A stretch of 64,000 nucleotides of DNA from Bacteriovoracia bacterium (lineage in GTDB: Bacteria; Bdellovibrionota; Bacteriovoracia; Bacteriovoracales; Bacteriovoracaceae). The first letter of the stretch is position 1. The number at the start of each line of letters is the position of its first letter. The position numbers were made by a program, and so were the translations under genes. The stretch is from assembly GCA_030431635.1 (NCBI GenBank), contig JAUIIL010000001.1:310001-374000 (forward strand), read 5' to 3'. Below the pieces are notes generated by a model that was given only the letters and a program-made list of their open reading frames with translations, did no database searches and was not told the origin of the DNA. Positions 1 through 8,348 of this stretch are shown piece by piece.

Positions 1-1
1 T

Positions 2-256
2 ACATGGGGACATGGTAGCCATAATTGTACAAATAGCATCTATAAAAATATAACTGAGGTGAATTTTGTGAACGGTAAGATTGAGAGTTTGACCTACAAT
101 CTAACGTTGGGGAGTCAAGCTTTCACTCAAATCAAGTTTGACTCTATTAAAGGAGTTCCTAGTCAAATGAGATTTAATAAGAAAGAAAAGAAAGTCCGTC
201 AGATTACATTAGAATTAAATGGTGACTATAAAGTAACCAAAGTTACTACTCGTTAA
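2..256 (+). CDS. C-terminal part of an unknown protein (cut by left edge)
   Basis: The reading frame is open from the first bases of the window to a TAA at 254-256, giving at least 84 residues. A GTG at 59 could be read as a start, but there is no ribosome binding site before it and the frame upstream is open without a stop, so this is most simply the tail of a gene that begins outside the window. The tail is rich in Lys, Thr and beta-strand-like residues with one Cys; I recognise no family. Its last 11 bases overlap the end of the convergent gene on the other strand. Confidence 0.6.
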   Translation, partial: TWGHGSHNCTNSIYKNITEVNFVNGKIESLTYNLTLGSQAFTQIKFDSIKGVPSQMRFNKKEKKVRQITLELNGDYKVTKVTTR

Positions 257-794
257 ACTTTTGGAAGAGCCTCTCAATTTCACGTGATAATTTTTCTTTA
301 TCAAGTGGATGCGAGAGGTATCCATCCGCCCCAGAGGCAGTTTGCGCATGTTTCTTGGCCTTTTCTGGATTAAGTCCTTTTGCAACAATCACTGTCTTAC
401 AATGAGAGAACTTTTCTCTAATTTGCTTACTCACTTGGTTGACGGCAGCTGAGCTTCCATCATAATTGAGAAAAAGAATTTTAAACTTTTTCTCTGCAAG
501 TTCAGAGTTGAGTTCTTTAAGTTCAGTTAAGATTTTCACATCAAGGTGAGAGGGGAAATTGGTTTTCATCTCTTCAAATAAGCTATTTCCAAAGTCAAAA
601 CATAGAACTGGAAATAAAGGCAGTTTTTTTATTTCTGTTTTTGTTTCCGAGTCATCCAAATCCACAGAAAATTGCAGTGAAATATCATCACTCAGAGCGT
701 TCTCTTCTTTCACCGTTGGGCCAGCTGCGATTTGTTTTTTCAGCTCATTAACATCAAGAACAACAGTTGCGTTTTCATCTTCATCATCAGACAT
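246..794 (-). CDS. Degenerate CheY-like receiver protein
   Basis: A 182-residue protein. About 60 acidic residues (MSDDEDEN...) precede a CheY-like fold from residue 60 on. The beta3 motif reads ILFLNYDG, so the usual phosphoacceptor Asp is Asn, and the KP motif near the end is HP (YLSHPLD). The phosphorylation site and conserved Lys therefore both look lost, which suggests a pseudo-receiver used as a protein-interaction module. No output domain is visible. There is no Shine-Dalgarno before the ATG; a -10-like TATAAT sits 7 nt upstream, so the mRNA may be leaderless. The fold is inferred from the hydrophobic pattern and motif positions. Confidence 0.7.
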   Translation of the reverse strand: MSDDEDENATVVLDVNELKKQIAAGPTVKEENALSDDISLQFSVDLDDSETKTEIKKLPLFPVLCFDFGNSLFEEMKTNFPSHLDVKILTELKELNSELAEKKFKILFLNYDGSSAAVNQVSKQIREKFSHCKTVIVAKGLNPEKAKKHAQTASGADGYLSHPLDKEKLSREIERLFQKFNE

Positions 795-801
795 AAGAAC
801 G

Positions 802-807
802 ATTATA
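802..807 (-). promoter_or_regulatory. -10 box of a likely leaderless promoter
   Basis: On the minus strand TATAAT occupies 807-802, and 7 nt later comes the ATG at 794 of the degenerate receiver gene. There is no Shine-Dalgarno between them, so transcription would start at or next to the A of ATG. A GGCC-ATTA-GGCC inverted repeat lies in the spacer. I see no strong -35 match. Confidence 0.5.
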
Positions 808-918
808 CGGCCTAATGGCCAGAGAATATAGGAAGAAGATAAGCAAAAAATATCACGCCTTGCGGCAAATAAACCTCTTATTCATAATGAGGGCATAGGA
901 ATACTAAAAGAGGTTTAA

Positions 919-1665
919 ATGATGAAAATAGTCGGAATATTATTACTGTCTCTCCTTTTTGCGTGTGAGATCAAAACAGACAATCTCATTCGCTTGAAAG
1001 GTTTAAATTTAGATTACTCTGCTCCAAATGGTAGTGGTGAGCTCTCTCTTTATATAGGGCCAAGTCTTTTAGAGGATTCTTTGAAATTTGAACTGGTAAA
1101 GAATGAGAAGACTTTAGATGTTTCTCTCCCTGGTATTCAATACAAAATGGAGATTCCTGGTTTTTTAAAGAAAGCTCAAGAGATAGAAATTAGTGATTTC
1201 AATCTAGAAGTGAGCAGACAAAAGGCATTAGTTACGCTTGAAAAATACTACGCTCTTAAAGAAGATGAATCCCAAGTCTTAGAAGACGCGACTGTTTCTT
1301 GTGAAGCACAGTCTGTGAGCGAATCGGGACAAAAAATGATGGAAGACATTCTTCATGCTTGTATCGAAAGAGGTCTTATTAAGTTCTACTCTTTTAAAGA
1401 GAAAAAATTTGAAATGGTGAACCTTGAAGCACAAATCTCAAATGGAACTCTTAATATCACAGGGCAAGTTTTCTCAAGTATCAATGGAAAAATGAAATTG
1501 GAAGGGGCCATAGAGTATCTTAAAGAAGAGAAGAAGATTCGCTTAAGGGCCGATAAAGTAAAATTTGGAATTCTTTCAGTGAAGAAGCGTTTTTTCCAAG
1601 AAATGAAAGAACTTGAAAGTGAGAATTTTAAGGTTCAAGAGCCTTATCTGTATTATTCAATTTGA
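919..1665 (+). CDS. Predicted lipoprotein, unknown function
   Basis: 248 residues. The N-terminus MMKIVGILLLSLLFAC is a short lipoprotein signal with a lipobox ending LFAC at Cys16, so the mature protein should be anchored in a membrane by its N-terminal Cys. The rest alternates hydrophobic residues in a beta-rich pattern and has a central Cys pair. I recognise no domain. The start is supported by GAGG five bases before the first ATG. The 3' end overlaps the convergent amidoligase-like gene by 9 bases. Confidence 0.75.
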   Translation: MMKIVGILLLSLLFACEIKTDNLIRLKGLNLDYSAPNGSGELSLYIGPSLLEDSLKFELVKNEKTLDVSLPGIQYKMEIPGFLKKAQEIEISDFNLEVSRQKALVTLEKYYALKEDESQVLEDATVSCEAQSVSESGQKMMEDILHACIERGLIKFYSFKEKKFEMVNLEAQISNGTLNITGQVFSSINGKMKLEGAIEYLKEEKKIRLRADKVKFGILSVKKRFFQEMKELESENFKVQEPYLYYSI

Positions 1666-2793
1666 GAGCCCTTGCTCTCGCTGCCTTTTTAAGCAGAAAA
1701 GAAAAGAATTCATGACCTTTTGAAAATGAAGATGATATTTTTCAGGAATAAGGTGAAGATAGTCATTTAATTCCTGGCCACTTTCTCGAACATAGTGAGC
1801 AAAGTTTGTGGCCATTGCTTGATGATTACTGGTAGGAATGGCCTGTCCCCACTTAATTAATTCAACTGGCCCATCAAGAGTTTTTAAATACTCAATTCTT
1901 CCCTTGAAAAGTTTAGTTTGAAGGAGAAAATCTTCAAACTTTTTTTGAGATCTCAGAGCTCTGATTTCTAATAGTCCGTCATGGATATTGAAAGAAAAAT
2001 TTCTATCTAGCTCAGAGAGGGCCAGATAGAATTGGTTACCAGAGATTTCACCTCGATCAAATTTTGAGATGATTTCTTCAAGTTTTTCGTATTGATGAAT
2101 ATCTCTTAAATAGGGCTTTGCATTTCCATAATCTTTAGAAAGAATTCCTGACGCTATTTCATCGTGGTTAATAAAATCAACAATAAAGTTTCGAAGGAGG
2201 ATAGCATCGTTATTGAAGGCTGCTTTAATTCCAATAGAGAGATGGCCTCCAGTGAATTTATCAATTCTATAAGGGATATAAAAACCCATCCTTTGGGCCT
2301 GTTGGTACAAATCCACTTCAACTCTTTTCACGACTTCACTTAAAGTTTCAATTGTTGCTGGTTTTGCTTTAATTTCCATGACGTAGTCATCTTTTGTCAC
2401 TTCCCAATACCAACCATTAGGATACTGAACTCTAAAATGGCGTCCTTCTTCCATAACGCTGCAGTTCTTAGTTTCTAGGCAGTAGAGTCTCATGTATTTC
2501 TTAAATTTTACGATCTCCATATCTTTCATGATGGCCTCACAGGTTATACCAGAAAGATAGGCCCCAGTTAAAGCGGAGAGTGAATTGATAATCATTCTAT
2601 CTTCTTTGGTAAGCTCCTCGCTATCCTTAGTCAGTTCGTTAATAAGAAAGGGTAGTCCAGCCGCAGTAATACTTCCGCAGATGGCCGCTGACTTAAGGGC
2701 CTTAGCACTTCGAAACTCTATCTCTGGTCCAAAAGTTGCTTCTTGGGCATTAAGATGAGTGAGAAAAATAAGAAAAACCGACACAATTTTCAC
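1657..2793 (-). CDS. Exported amidoligase-like (COOH-NH2 ligase) protein
   Basis: 378 residues with a signal peptide (MKIVSVFLIFLTHLNA, cleavage near residue 16). Immediately after it is FGPEIEF (E24, E26), the typical first motif of the amidoligase / ATP-grasp-like glutamine-synthetase-fold family (Amidoligase_2). Near residue 182 is GGHLSIGI, matching the family's GxHxHx motif, and near residue 275 LEIRALR, matching its ExR motif. A segment around 30-100 containing a hydrophobic stretch is inserted after the first motif. Known amidoligases use ATP, so export is puzzling. The start is GTG without a Shine-Dalgarno; an intrinsic-terminator-like hairpin encloses it. It follows the coiled-coil membrane gene at 2838-3353 by 44 nt. 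The family call rests on three motifs seen by eye. Confidence 0.6.
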   Translation of the reverse strand: MKIVSVFLIFLTHLNAQEATFGPEIEFRSAKALKSAAICGSITAAGLPFLINELTKDSEELTKEDRMIINSLSALTGAYLSGITCEAIMKDMEIVKFKKYMRLYCLETKNCSVMEEGRHFRVQYPNGWYWEVTKDDYVMEIKAKPATIETLSEVVKRVEVDLYQQAQRMGFYIPYRIDKFTGGHLSIGIKAAFNNDAILLRNFIVDFINHDEIASGILSKDYGNAKPYLRDIHQYEKLEEIISKFDRGEISGNQFYLALSELDRNFSFNIHDGLLEIRALRSQKKFEDFLLQTKLFKGRIEYLKTLDGPVELIKWGQAIPTSNHQAMATNFAHYVRESGQELNDYLHLIPEKYHLHFQKVMNSFLFCLKRQREQGLSN

Positions 2794-2815
2794 GCTAACT
2801 GGTCGGTTTTTTTTT
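2773..2815. terminator. Perfect 10-bp hairpin around a GTG start, bidirectional terminator-like
   Basis: AAAAACCGAC (2773-2782) and GTCGGTTTTT (2802-2811) are perfect inverted repeats with a 19-nt loop. On the plus strand a run of nine T (2807-2815) follows; on the minus strand TTTTTC-TTATTTTT follows. It could terminate the minus-strand gene ending at 2838. The GTG start of the next gene (2791-2793) lies in the loop. Confidence 0.6.
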
Positions 2816-2837
2816 GCCTAAAGTAAAATGCTTAGGT

Positions 2838-3353
2838 TTATAGCTGACAGAAACGATTCAAGTTGTCTTGAAACTCTTTGATTTTATCTTGAGCATTGGT
2901 GATGCTTAATTTTTCTTCATCGATAATTTTAACAGCTTCTCCAAGTTCAAATTCAAGCTGAGCGAGTTCTTTGGCATTTAAATACGCTTTCCTAATCAAA
3001 AAATAACTCCCGGCCCCTGCTCCAACTCCAAGAAGAGCTTTGATGATATTCACTTTTTGTCCCAACGATTTAAGTTTAATGGCCTTTACCGTTTGAACAC
3101 CCATAACGATGGCCGTAATAGCAGTGACAACACCACCAGTGATCCAAAGCCAGTTCTTTTTATTTTTAATGGTTGCTTGTTCAACAGCTTGTTGAAGTTC
3201 AACGAAAGATTCTTGAAGGGCTTCTTGTTCTTGTTTGTAGAATTCTAATTGGACTTGTTGATCGGCCAACTCTTGTTTAATGTCTCTACAATCTTGCGCT
3301 AGCGCCGCGTTAAACAACAAAAATGCACAAGATAAAACAACAAAAACTCTCAT
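2838..3353 (-). CDS. Exported coiled-coil membrane protein, unknown
   Basis: 171 residues. A signal peptide (to about residue 19, ALA-Q) is followed by a coiled coil rich in Gln/Glu (20-65), a hydrophobic segment around 68-88, a second around 105-122 and another coiled coil to the end, which finishes near a Cys. A GGAGG sequence before the ATG supports the start. Cys22 and the C-terminal Cys could pair. The arrangement resembles small periplasmic or inner-membrane scaffold proteins, but I recognise no family. The amidoligase-like gene follows directly on the same strand. Confidence 0.65.
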   Translation of the reverse strand: MRVFVVLSCAFLLFNAALAQDCRDIKQELADQQVQLEFYKQEQEALQESFVELQQAVEQATIKNKKNWLWITGGVVTAITAIVMGVQTVKAIKLKSLGQKVNIIKALLGVGAGAGSYFLIRKAYLNAKELAQLEFELGEAVKIIDEEKLSITNAQDKIKEFQDNLNRFCQL

Positions 3354-3428
3354 AGAAAACTCCTCCCTCTTTCTTGAGTAAAATACTACATTTTATAAAA
3401 GTGGGCGTAAACTAATGAATTTCAGATG

Positions 3429-4262
3429 TTAGTTTTTAAAAGAAAAGCGGTTATTAAGAATAACACCTGTAAGAATCATGAGAATTCCAATAAGAACTGA
3501 AGGAGAAGGTTTTTCATCAAAAAGATAATGCCCCCAAAAAACAGCATAAATGAGACCTACGTAGCGAAAAACTGCAACTTTAGCGATGCGATCGCCTTGG
3601 TAGCCGAGGGTGAGAAAAATTTGGGCCACATAAGTCAGAACAACCAACGCTAAAATCTTAAGTCCTTGCTCAAAATTGGGAGTTACCCAGTGATCAAGAA
3701 CAAAGGGAGTTACTAAGGGCAAAGTGATAAGGGGAAAATAGAAAATTACTAAATTAGTGGTGGCCTTCCCCTTAAGCATTCTCACTGCAGTATAAGCAAG
3801 ACCAGTAAGCATAGCTCCACAGACTCCTATAATGGCCGCTTGCCCAGTGATGTTGGGATCAAATTCTTTAATAATCACAACACCTGAAAAAGCTAGGGCA
3901 ATAAAAGGCAGTTGTTTGGGATTAAAATGCTCTCCAAAAAAAATGGCCGCAATAAAAACAGAAAAAATAGGTGAGAGGTATTGAATTGTCACAGCTGAAG
4001 CAAGAGGTAGAGCATGTAAGGTATAAAAGTAGCAACACAGAGCAAGAGAGCCAGAAAGGCCTCTGAGAGTTAGTAAGCGCCAATGTTCATTAAAAATTTT
4101 GGTCTTTTTTCTCTTAATATCAATATAAGAAGCCAGTAAAACAAAAAGAGAGCGGAAAAAAATAAGCTCAAAAACATGAAATTCTTTGAGAGATTTCACA
4201 AGGATATTAACAAGGCTAAAGAAGACTCCGGCCAGAAGAATGTAGACGATGCTTTTATTCAT
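3429..4262 (-). CDS. EamA/DMT-family permease
   Basis: 277 residues with ten hydrophobic segments in two repeats of five, the plan of the drug/metabolite transporter (EamA) superfamily. Typical motifs are seen: the FELIFFRSLF end of helix 1-2, the YYTLHALPLASAVTIQYLSPIF type stretch in helices 3-4 and the FFGEHF turn, with the second-repeat equivalent VFWGHYLFDEKPS near the C-terminus. The substrate cannot be predicted; members export amino acids or metabolites. The start codon is only 15 bp from the divergent esterase start, and there is no Shine-Dalgarno. Confidence 0.85.
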   Translation of the reverse strand: MNKSIVYILLAGVFFSLVNILVKSLKEFHVFELIFFRSLFVLLASYIDIKRKKTKIFNEHWRLLTLRGLSGSLALCCYFYTLHALPLASAVTIQYLSPIFSVFIAAIFFGEHFNPKQLPFIALAFSGVVIIKEFDPNITGQAAIIGVCGAMLTGLAYTAVRMLKGKATTNLVIFYFPLITLPLVTPFVLDHWVTPNFEQGLKILALVVLTYVAQIFLTLGYQGDRIAKVAVFRYVGLIYAVFWGHYLFDEKPSPSVLIGILMILTGVILNNRFSFKN

Positions 4263-4277
4263 AACTAAAGTAGACTT

Positions 4278-4976
4278 ATGAATACCAAGAAAAAGATCAT
4301 TGAGATAGAGGGAATTGAATTTATTAAAGTCGAAGCAGATGAGAGCTCTCCGGCCATTGTTTTAATGCATGGCTATGGGGCCAATAGTGAAGATCTCTAC
4401 CCTTTGCACTCTTATCTCGATCCACAAGAGCAGTTTACTTGGTATTTTCCTAACGCTCCTCTAGAAGTTCCTCTAGGGATGATGATGAGTGGAAGAGCGT
4501 GGTTCCCTATTGATGTGGAAGCTCTTAATAGGGCCATGATGACTGGGGAGCACAGAGATTTTAGAAATTTAAGTTCTGATGATTTCAGTTTGATGGTTCA
4601 AAGGTTAGAGAGAGTTTTCAATAAACTTTTTGAGTCCCATGATACATTTTTTATTGGTGGCTTCTCACAAGGAGCGATGTTAAGTTCGCACCTGGCTTTT
4701 AGACTTGAAAAGAAACCAGCTGGACTTCTTCTTTTATCTGGAAATTTAATTGATGAAGAAAATTTAAAAAGCTCTTTAGTTGGACGTGAACCTATTTCTT
4801 ATTTTCAGTCTCATGGTACTCAGGACCCTTTATTATCCTTAACTGGAGCTCTGGCCCTCCATGAACTTCTTAAAACCTATGGACATGAGGGAGAGTTCCA
4901 CGAATTTCGAGGCGAACACTCTATCCCACTGGAGATAATCGAAAAATTAAGGGTTTATCTTCAAAAAGCTGTCTGA
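4278..4976 (+). CDS. Alpha/beta hydrolase, phospholipase/carboxylesterase family
   Basis: 232 residues, the usual length for the cytosolic esterase/lysophospholipase (Abhydrolase_2) family. Visible features are the oxyanion-side motif VLMHGYGANSEDL (28-40), FPNAP, the nucleophile elbow GFSQG with Ser130, an Asp in the SHGTQDPLL stretch (Asp183) and His214 in GEHSIP, together a complete catalytic triad. There is no signal peptide, so it should act in the cytoplasm on small esters or lysolipids. It diverges from the EamA gene with only 15 bp between the two ATGs. Confidence 0.85.
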   Translation: MNTKKKIIEIEGIEFIKVEADESSPAIVLMHGYGANSEDLYPLHSYLDPQEQFTWYFPNAPLEVPLGMMMSGRAWFPIDVEALNRAMMTGEHRDFRNLSSDDFSLMVQRLERVFNKLFESHDTFFIGGFSQGAMLSSHLAFRLEKKPAGLLLLSGNLIDEENLKSSLVGREPISYFQSHGTQDPLLSLTGALALHELLKTYGHEGEFHEFRGEHSIPLEIIEKLRVYLQKAV

Positions 4977-5077
4977 ATTTTAGTCACTACCACTTTCTCT
5001 TTTACCTAGTTTAATTGACTCACATTCCCATGTGGGGTATAAGTCATCAAAAATATTCTCAATCTATTGGAGACATC

Positions 5078-6646
5078 ATGAAGCTCATTTCTTTTTCTGT
5101 AGTGGCGACCCTCTCTCTTTCTGCTTTTTCCCAAGGCCTAGTTGGTGGAAAAGATTTTTATCAAACAAATGATAACTTTAGAAATATGACTGACTTTGTT
5201 TATGAGATCGATGCAGTTGAGCTGCAAGATTGTAAAAGTAAAGAAGAACAAGACCAAGAGTTAAATGACTTCTTTAATAAGTGTACAGCGAGTGATGGTG
5301 AACTAATGCAAGTTGGTTACAAGTCTATTAGAGCAGCACTAAAGAACTATCCAGACGTTAATGTTGAAGAAGAGCTTCTTAACTATGAGATCAAAAACCA
5401 CCTGATTGTTGATAAACAATATTATAAGCAGCTTCTTGGAACTGGCCCTGAACCCAAAGATGACTGGGTCACTGTATCTGAAGATATGATTAAGGATAAG
5501 AAACTAAGAGGAATAAAAACTTTTAAGTGTTTATCTGAAGTAAAAGTTAAAAATGAAGCTTTATTTAATTTTAAGCCTTTTTATTCTCAAGTCTTCTTAG
5601 GGCCTGAGTACTCTCAGCTTAACTGTGTGAACTTTATTGAAACGGCCAAGGCCCAACATGGAGCACTTAACCTATTTAGTCGCAGAATGTATTACGAGTG
5701 GAAAGTAAAGAGAACAAATAATAATGAAAGTGAAGTTGATAAAGTCGTTCTTAAGGGAAAAGAAGAGAAATACGAAGCCAAAGATGATGATAGATTTCAT
5801 TTAGTTCAAGTTGATAATAAAGATGGTAGTGGAATTCACTATAAAAAAGTGGATAAAGGCTGTTTCTACGATCTTCCTCAAAACTGTCAGGCGATGCTTT
5901 TAATGTTAGAGCCTAAACCAGGCTTGATGTGTGAAGAGATCGATACAACTCCAGATTGTAATGAAAATAATGAACTTGAAATAGTCGTTCTTGCTGAGAA
6001 GTTAATTGATTCTCCAGATAAGAGGTTTGATGAGTTCAGAAAGATTTTTGACAACCCTTCAGCTCATCTTCCTTATACAGATAGACCTCATACTTCAGAT
6101 AGATACTGGAATAATAAAGTTTATAATTATGGTGATTACATGGATATGAACAAAGAAGGAATGAAAATCAATAAAAACAAGCAAACTGTCTTTAAATTTG
6201 ATTTTTCAAAACTGGATAAGCGCTTTGCTCAAGCTGCAGCAGTGAAAGCGGCCGTGATTGAAATGGATCTTCAGCATAGTGATTTAGATGATGCTGACTT
6301 TACTGAGCTTTTCTGCTCTCTAGATACTAAGCTTTGCTCTGGAAAACTCTTTGTTGGAAACTGGACTGGATATATCAATAAGAAGTTTCATGACTTTTCT
6401 AAGCCAGTGCCAGTTTCAAACAAATGGGAAATGGTGGTAAGGAAAAGTGCTCAAGAGGCCACGAGAGTTGGTTATTATCATACTGAGTTTGATGTGACTG
6501 AACCAGGCCATGCTATTATCTCCAAGGAGAGACTCTACCAAGAAATGCTCTCTGGTGGAAAAGTAAGATTTGTTATCGCTGATGACGTCTATGTCGAGCA
6601 GCACGCCAAAATCAAGCTCAAGATGAGCTGTCATGACCAAAAATAG
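5078..6646 (+). CDS. Exported protein, unknown function
   Basis: 522 residues from the ATG at 5078, which has GGAG eight bases upstream and begins a clear signal peptide (MKLISFSVVATLSLSAFSQG). A longer frame from 5015 lacks both and is rejected. The mature part is hydrophilic, rich in Asp/Lys, with about ten cysteines that could form disulfides and a C-terminal half that looks beta-rich (ending VRFVIADDVYVEQHAKIKLKM with a final Cys). I recognise no domain. A strong terminator follows, so it is probably a single-gene transcript. Confidence 0.75.
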   Translation: MKLISFSVVATLSLSAFSQGLVGGKDFYQTNDNFRNMTDFVYEIDAVELQDCKSKEEQDQELNDFFNKCTASDGELMQVGYKSIRAALKNYPDVNVEEELLNYEIKNHLIVDKQYYKQLLGTGPEPKDDWVTVSEDMIKDKKLRGIKTFKCLSEVKVKNEALFNFKPFYSQVFLGPEYSQLNCVNFIETAKAQHGALNLFSRRMYYEWKVKRTNNNESEVDKVVLKGKEEKYEAKDDDRFHLVQVDNKDGSGIHYKKVDKGCFYDLPQNCQAMLLMLEPKPGLMCEEIDTTPDCNENNELEIVVLAEKLIDSPDKRFDEFRKIFDNPSAHLPYTDRPHTSDRYWNNKVYNYGDYMDMNKEGMKINKNKQTVFKFDFSKLDKRFAQAAAVKAAVIEMDLQHSDLDDADFTELFCSLDTKLCSGKLFVGNWTGYINKKFHDFSKPVPVSNKWEMVVRKSAQEATRVGYYHTEFDVTEPGHAIISKERLYQEMLSGGKVRFVIADDVYVEQHAKIKLKMSCHDQK

Positions 6647-6676
6647 AGCGAAAAAGACATCAATTGTTGCCATAAA

Positions 6677-6699
6677 GCACCCTCTTGAGGGTGCTTTTT
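6677..6699 (+). terminator. Rho-independent terminator
   Basis: GCACCCTC (6677-6684), a TT loop, GAGGGTGC (6687-6694), then TTTTTG. The flanking AAA/TTT extends the stem. It lies 30 nt after the exported protein ending at 6646. Confidence 0.9.
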
Positions 6700-6798
6700 G
6701 TCTTTAAGTCATTAAAATTTCGTTAAGATAGAGTTTTTTTGTTCTTAAGATCCCGGTTTTTGGTACAATTAAAGGTAGGAAAGCACAAGGAGGGCCTA

Positions 6799-7296
6799 AT
6801 GAGGACACTGCTCCTAGATAACACTTTCCTGCCAGTTAAGATTGTGGCCTGGGAAAAGGCCATGCTCTTGTTCCTCACCGGCAGGGCCGAGGTCATAGAA
6901 GAGTACTCTGACCTCCAAATCCGCTCCCCCAGACAAACCTTTAACCTTCCCAAGATTCTGCGCCTTTTTTCTCGAAACCGTTCCCGTCAAGAAGTGAAAT
7001 TCAACCGCTACAATGTTTTCTTGCGTGATAACTTCACATGTCAGTACTGCGAGAAGAGGTTTCTCCAAAGAGAGCTCACTATCGATCATGTGTGGCCACG
7101 CTCAAAGGGTGGAAAAAGTGATTGGGAAAACGTTGTAACAAGTTGCTCTACATGTAATCACAAAAAAGGAAATAAACTTCCGAATGAGTTTCATTTGAAA
7201 CTTAAAAGAAAACCAGTCAGACCCAAATGGACTCCTCGTCTAAATCTAAAGCCAAAAGATGATGATCCAGATGAATGGAATAACTGGATAGCATAG
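6799..7296 (+). CDS. HNH endonuclease family protein
   Basis: 165 residues from the ATG at 6799, which has AAGGAGGG upstream; a longer frame from 6739 lacks a binding site. The C-terminal half carries a complete zinc-ribbon HNH fold: CQYC (81-84), the catalytic IDHVWP with His97, Asn111 of the WENVV segment, CSTC (116-119) and the closing NHKKGN. The N-terminal half (LLLDNTFLPVKIVAWEKAM...) is typical of a chromosomal HNH family widespread in delta-type proteobacteria and not tied to phages. A role in DNA repair or processing is possible but unproven. The first 200 bases use more C-rich codons than the neighbours. Confidence 0.88.
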   Translation: MRTLLLDNTFLPVKIVAWEKAMLLFLTGRAEVIEEYSDLQIRSPRQTFNLPKILRLFSRNRSRQEVKFNRYNVFLRDNFTCQYCEKRFLQRELTIDHVWPRSKGGKSDWENVVTSCSTCNHKKGNKLPNEFHLKLKRKPVRPKWTPRLNLKPKDDDPDEWNNWIA

Positions 7297-7299
7297 ATT

Positions 7300-8271
7300 T
7301 TAGGGTTTTAGTAAATAGCGAATTCCTTTAAGAGATGACTCTTTTAAATAGAGGCTCGCAAAGCCGTAGCTATTGCTTTTAATCCCTGCTCCCATCATCG
7401 CTCCTTCGTAACCTTGAAAGATATCTCTGATTTTCCACTCACTTGTAATTTTTAAAGGATCGTTAAAAAGATATTTTTTATAGTTTGAATCAGTGGAAAT
7501 CATCTCATAAGTAACAGTCATCATAAAAGCTGTCTGCCCAGCTACTTGAGCACTATAGCCTTTTGCTTTTAATCTTTGGGCCAAGTACATAGGAACATAG
7601 AAATGGTAAAGTGAGTAGTTGCGAAAACTGAGTTTGTGGCGCGGAAAAACTGTTTGAATGAACTTTTCAGGATTGGCCTCATTCATTGTGAGCATAATTT
7701 GAATGAAAGAGCGCAGTCGGTTAAGGTTGGCCTGAAAAAATTCTGTCTTCTGTTCAACCATTCTTTGAGCGTATTCAATATGAAGCATTTTATTAGAGGT
7801 ATCTTGAAATAAAACAGCAATCATATAGGTCGCGAGTTCTGCGTTTCCCTTAAATCTCTCTAAAGTAAAATCCCATAGATTGAAGTCAAAATTCTCATAA
7901 TGAAATTTAGCAAACTCTTTAGTGAGGGCCTTAAGGTAGTTGGCCACTGTTTCTGAATGCATCATTTGCATAAAGGCTTTTTCGAAGGCCAGAAAAATAA
8001 AAGCCCCTGTTTCCCAATTAGGTTCTTGCTCAGGATCAATGAACTCAACATCAAAGTTCAGAATTTCAATAAGCTCCCTGGCCGCAAAAGAGCAAGACTG
8101 CTTCTGAACATAAGTGGGCATATAGCGGTTACATCTATTTTTAATAAGTTTATGAAAACCAAACTCTCTCATGGCTTCGTTTTCGATCATACGTTGAATG
8201 AAATTTTTCGATTGGGCCTGAAGATTAAAACTAAAAAACGTAACAAATAGAGAAAAAACAAAAACTCTCAT
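7300..8271 (-). CDS. Exported protein, unknown function
   Basis: 323 residues from the ATG at 8271, chosen because AAGGAG lies nine bases upstream and the signal peptide MRVFVFSLFVTFFSFNLQAQ begins there; the frame extends nine codons further with no site. The mature protein is mostly alpha-helical, with two early cysteines (CNRYMPTYVQKQSC) and many aromatic residues. I recognise no family. Its end lies three bases from the end of the convergent HNH gene, so the two share a 3' boundary. Confidence 0.7.
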   Translation of the reverse strand: MRVFVFSLFVTFFSFNLQAQSKNFIQRMIENEAMREFGFHKLIKNRCNRYMPTYVQKQSCSFAARELIEILNFDVEFIDPEQEPNWETGAFIFLAFEKAFMQMMHSETVANYLKALTKEFAKFHYENFDFNLWDFTLERFKGNAELATYMIAVLFQDTSNKMLHIEYAQRMVEQKTEFFQANLNRLRSFIQIMLTMNEANPEKFIQTVFPRHKLSFRNYSLYHFYVPMYLAQRLKAKGYSAQVAGQTAFMMTVTYEMISTDSNYKKYLFNDPLKITSEWKIRDIFQGYEGAMMGAGIKSNSYGFASLYLKESSLKGIRYLLKP

Positions 8272-8348
8272 AAAACCCAACTCCTTTTCAGATTTCAAAA
8301 AAGTGTATGTCTTGGTTTAAGATCTGTGAAGGAAGGAGAGCGTTTATG

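Noticed and set aside
59-256. Short complete gene starting at GTG 59
   Set aside because: The frame is open to the left edge and the GTG has no ribosome binding site, so it is treated as the tail of a longer gene.
5015-5077. N-terminal extension of the exported protein at 5078
   Set aside because: It lacks a ribosome binding site and would put 21 residues before a clear signal peptide.
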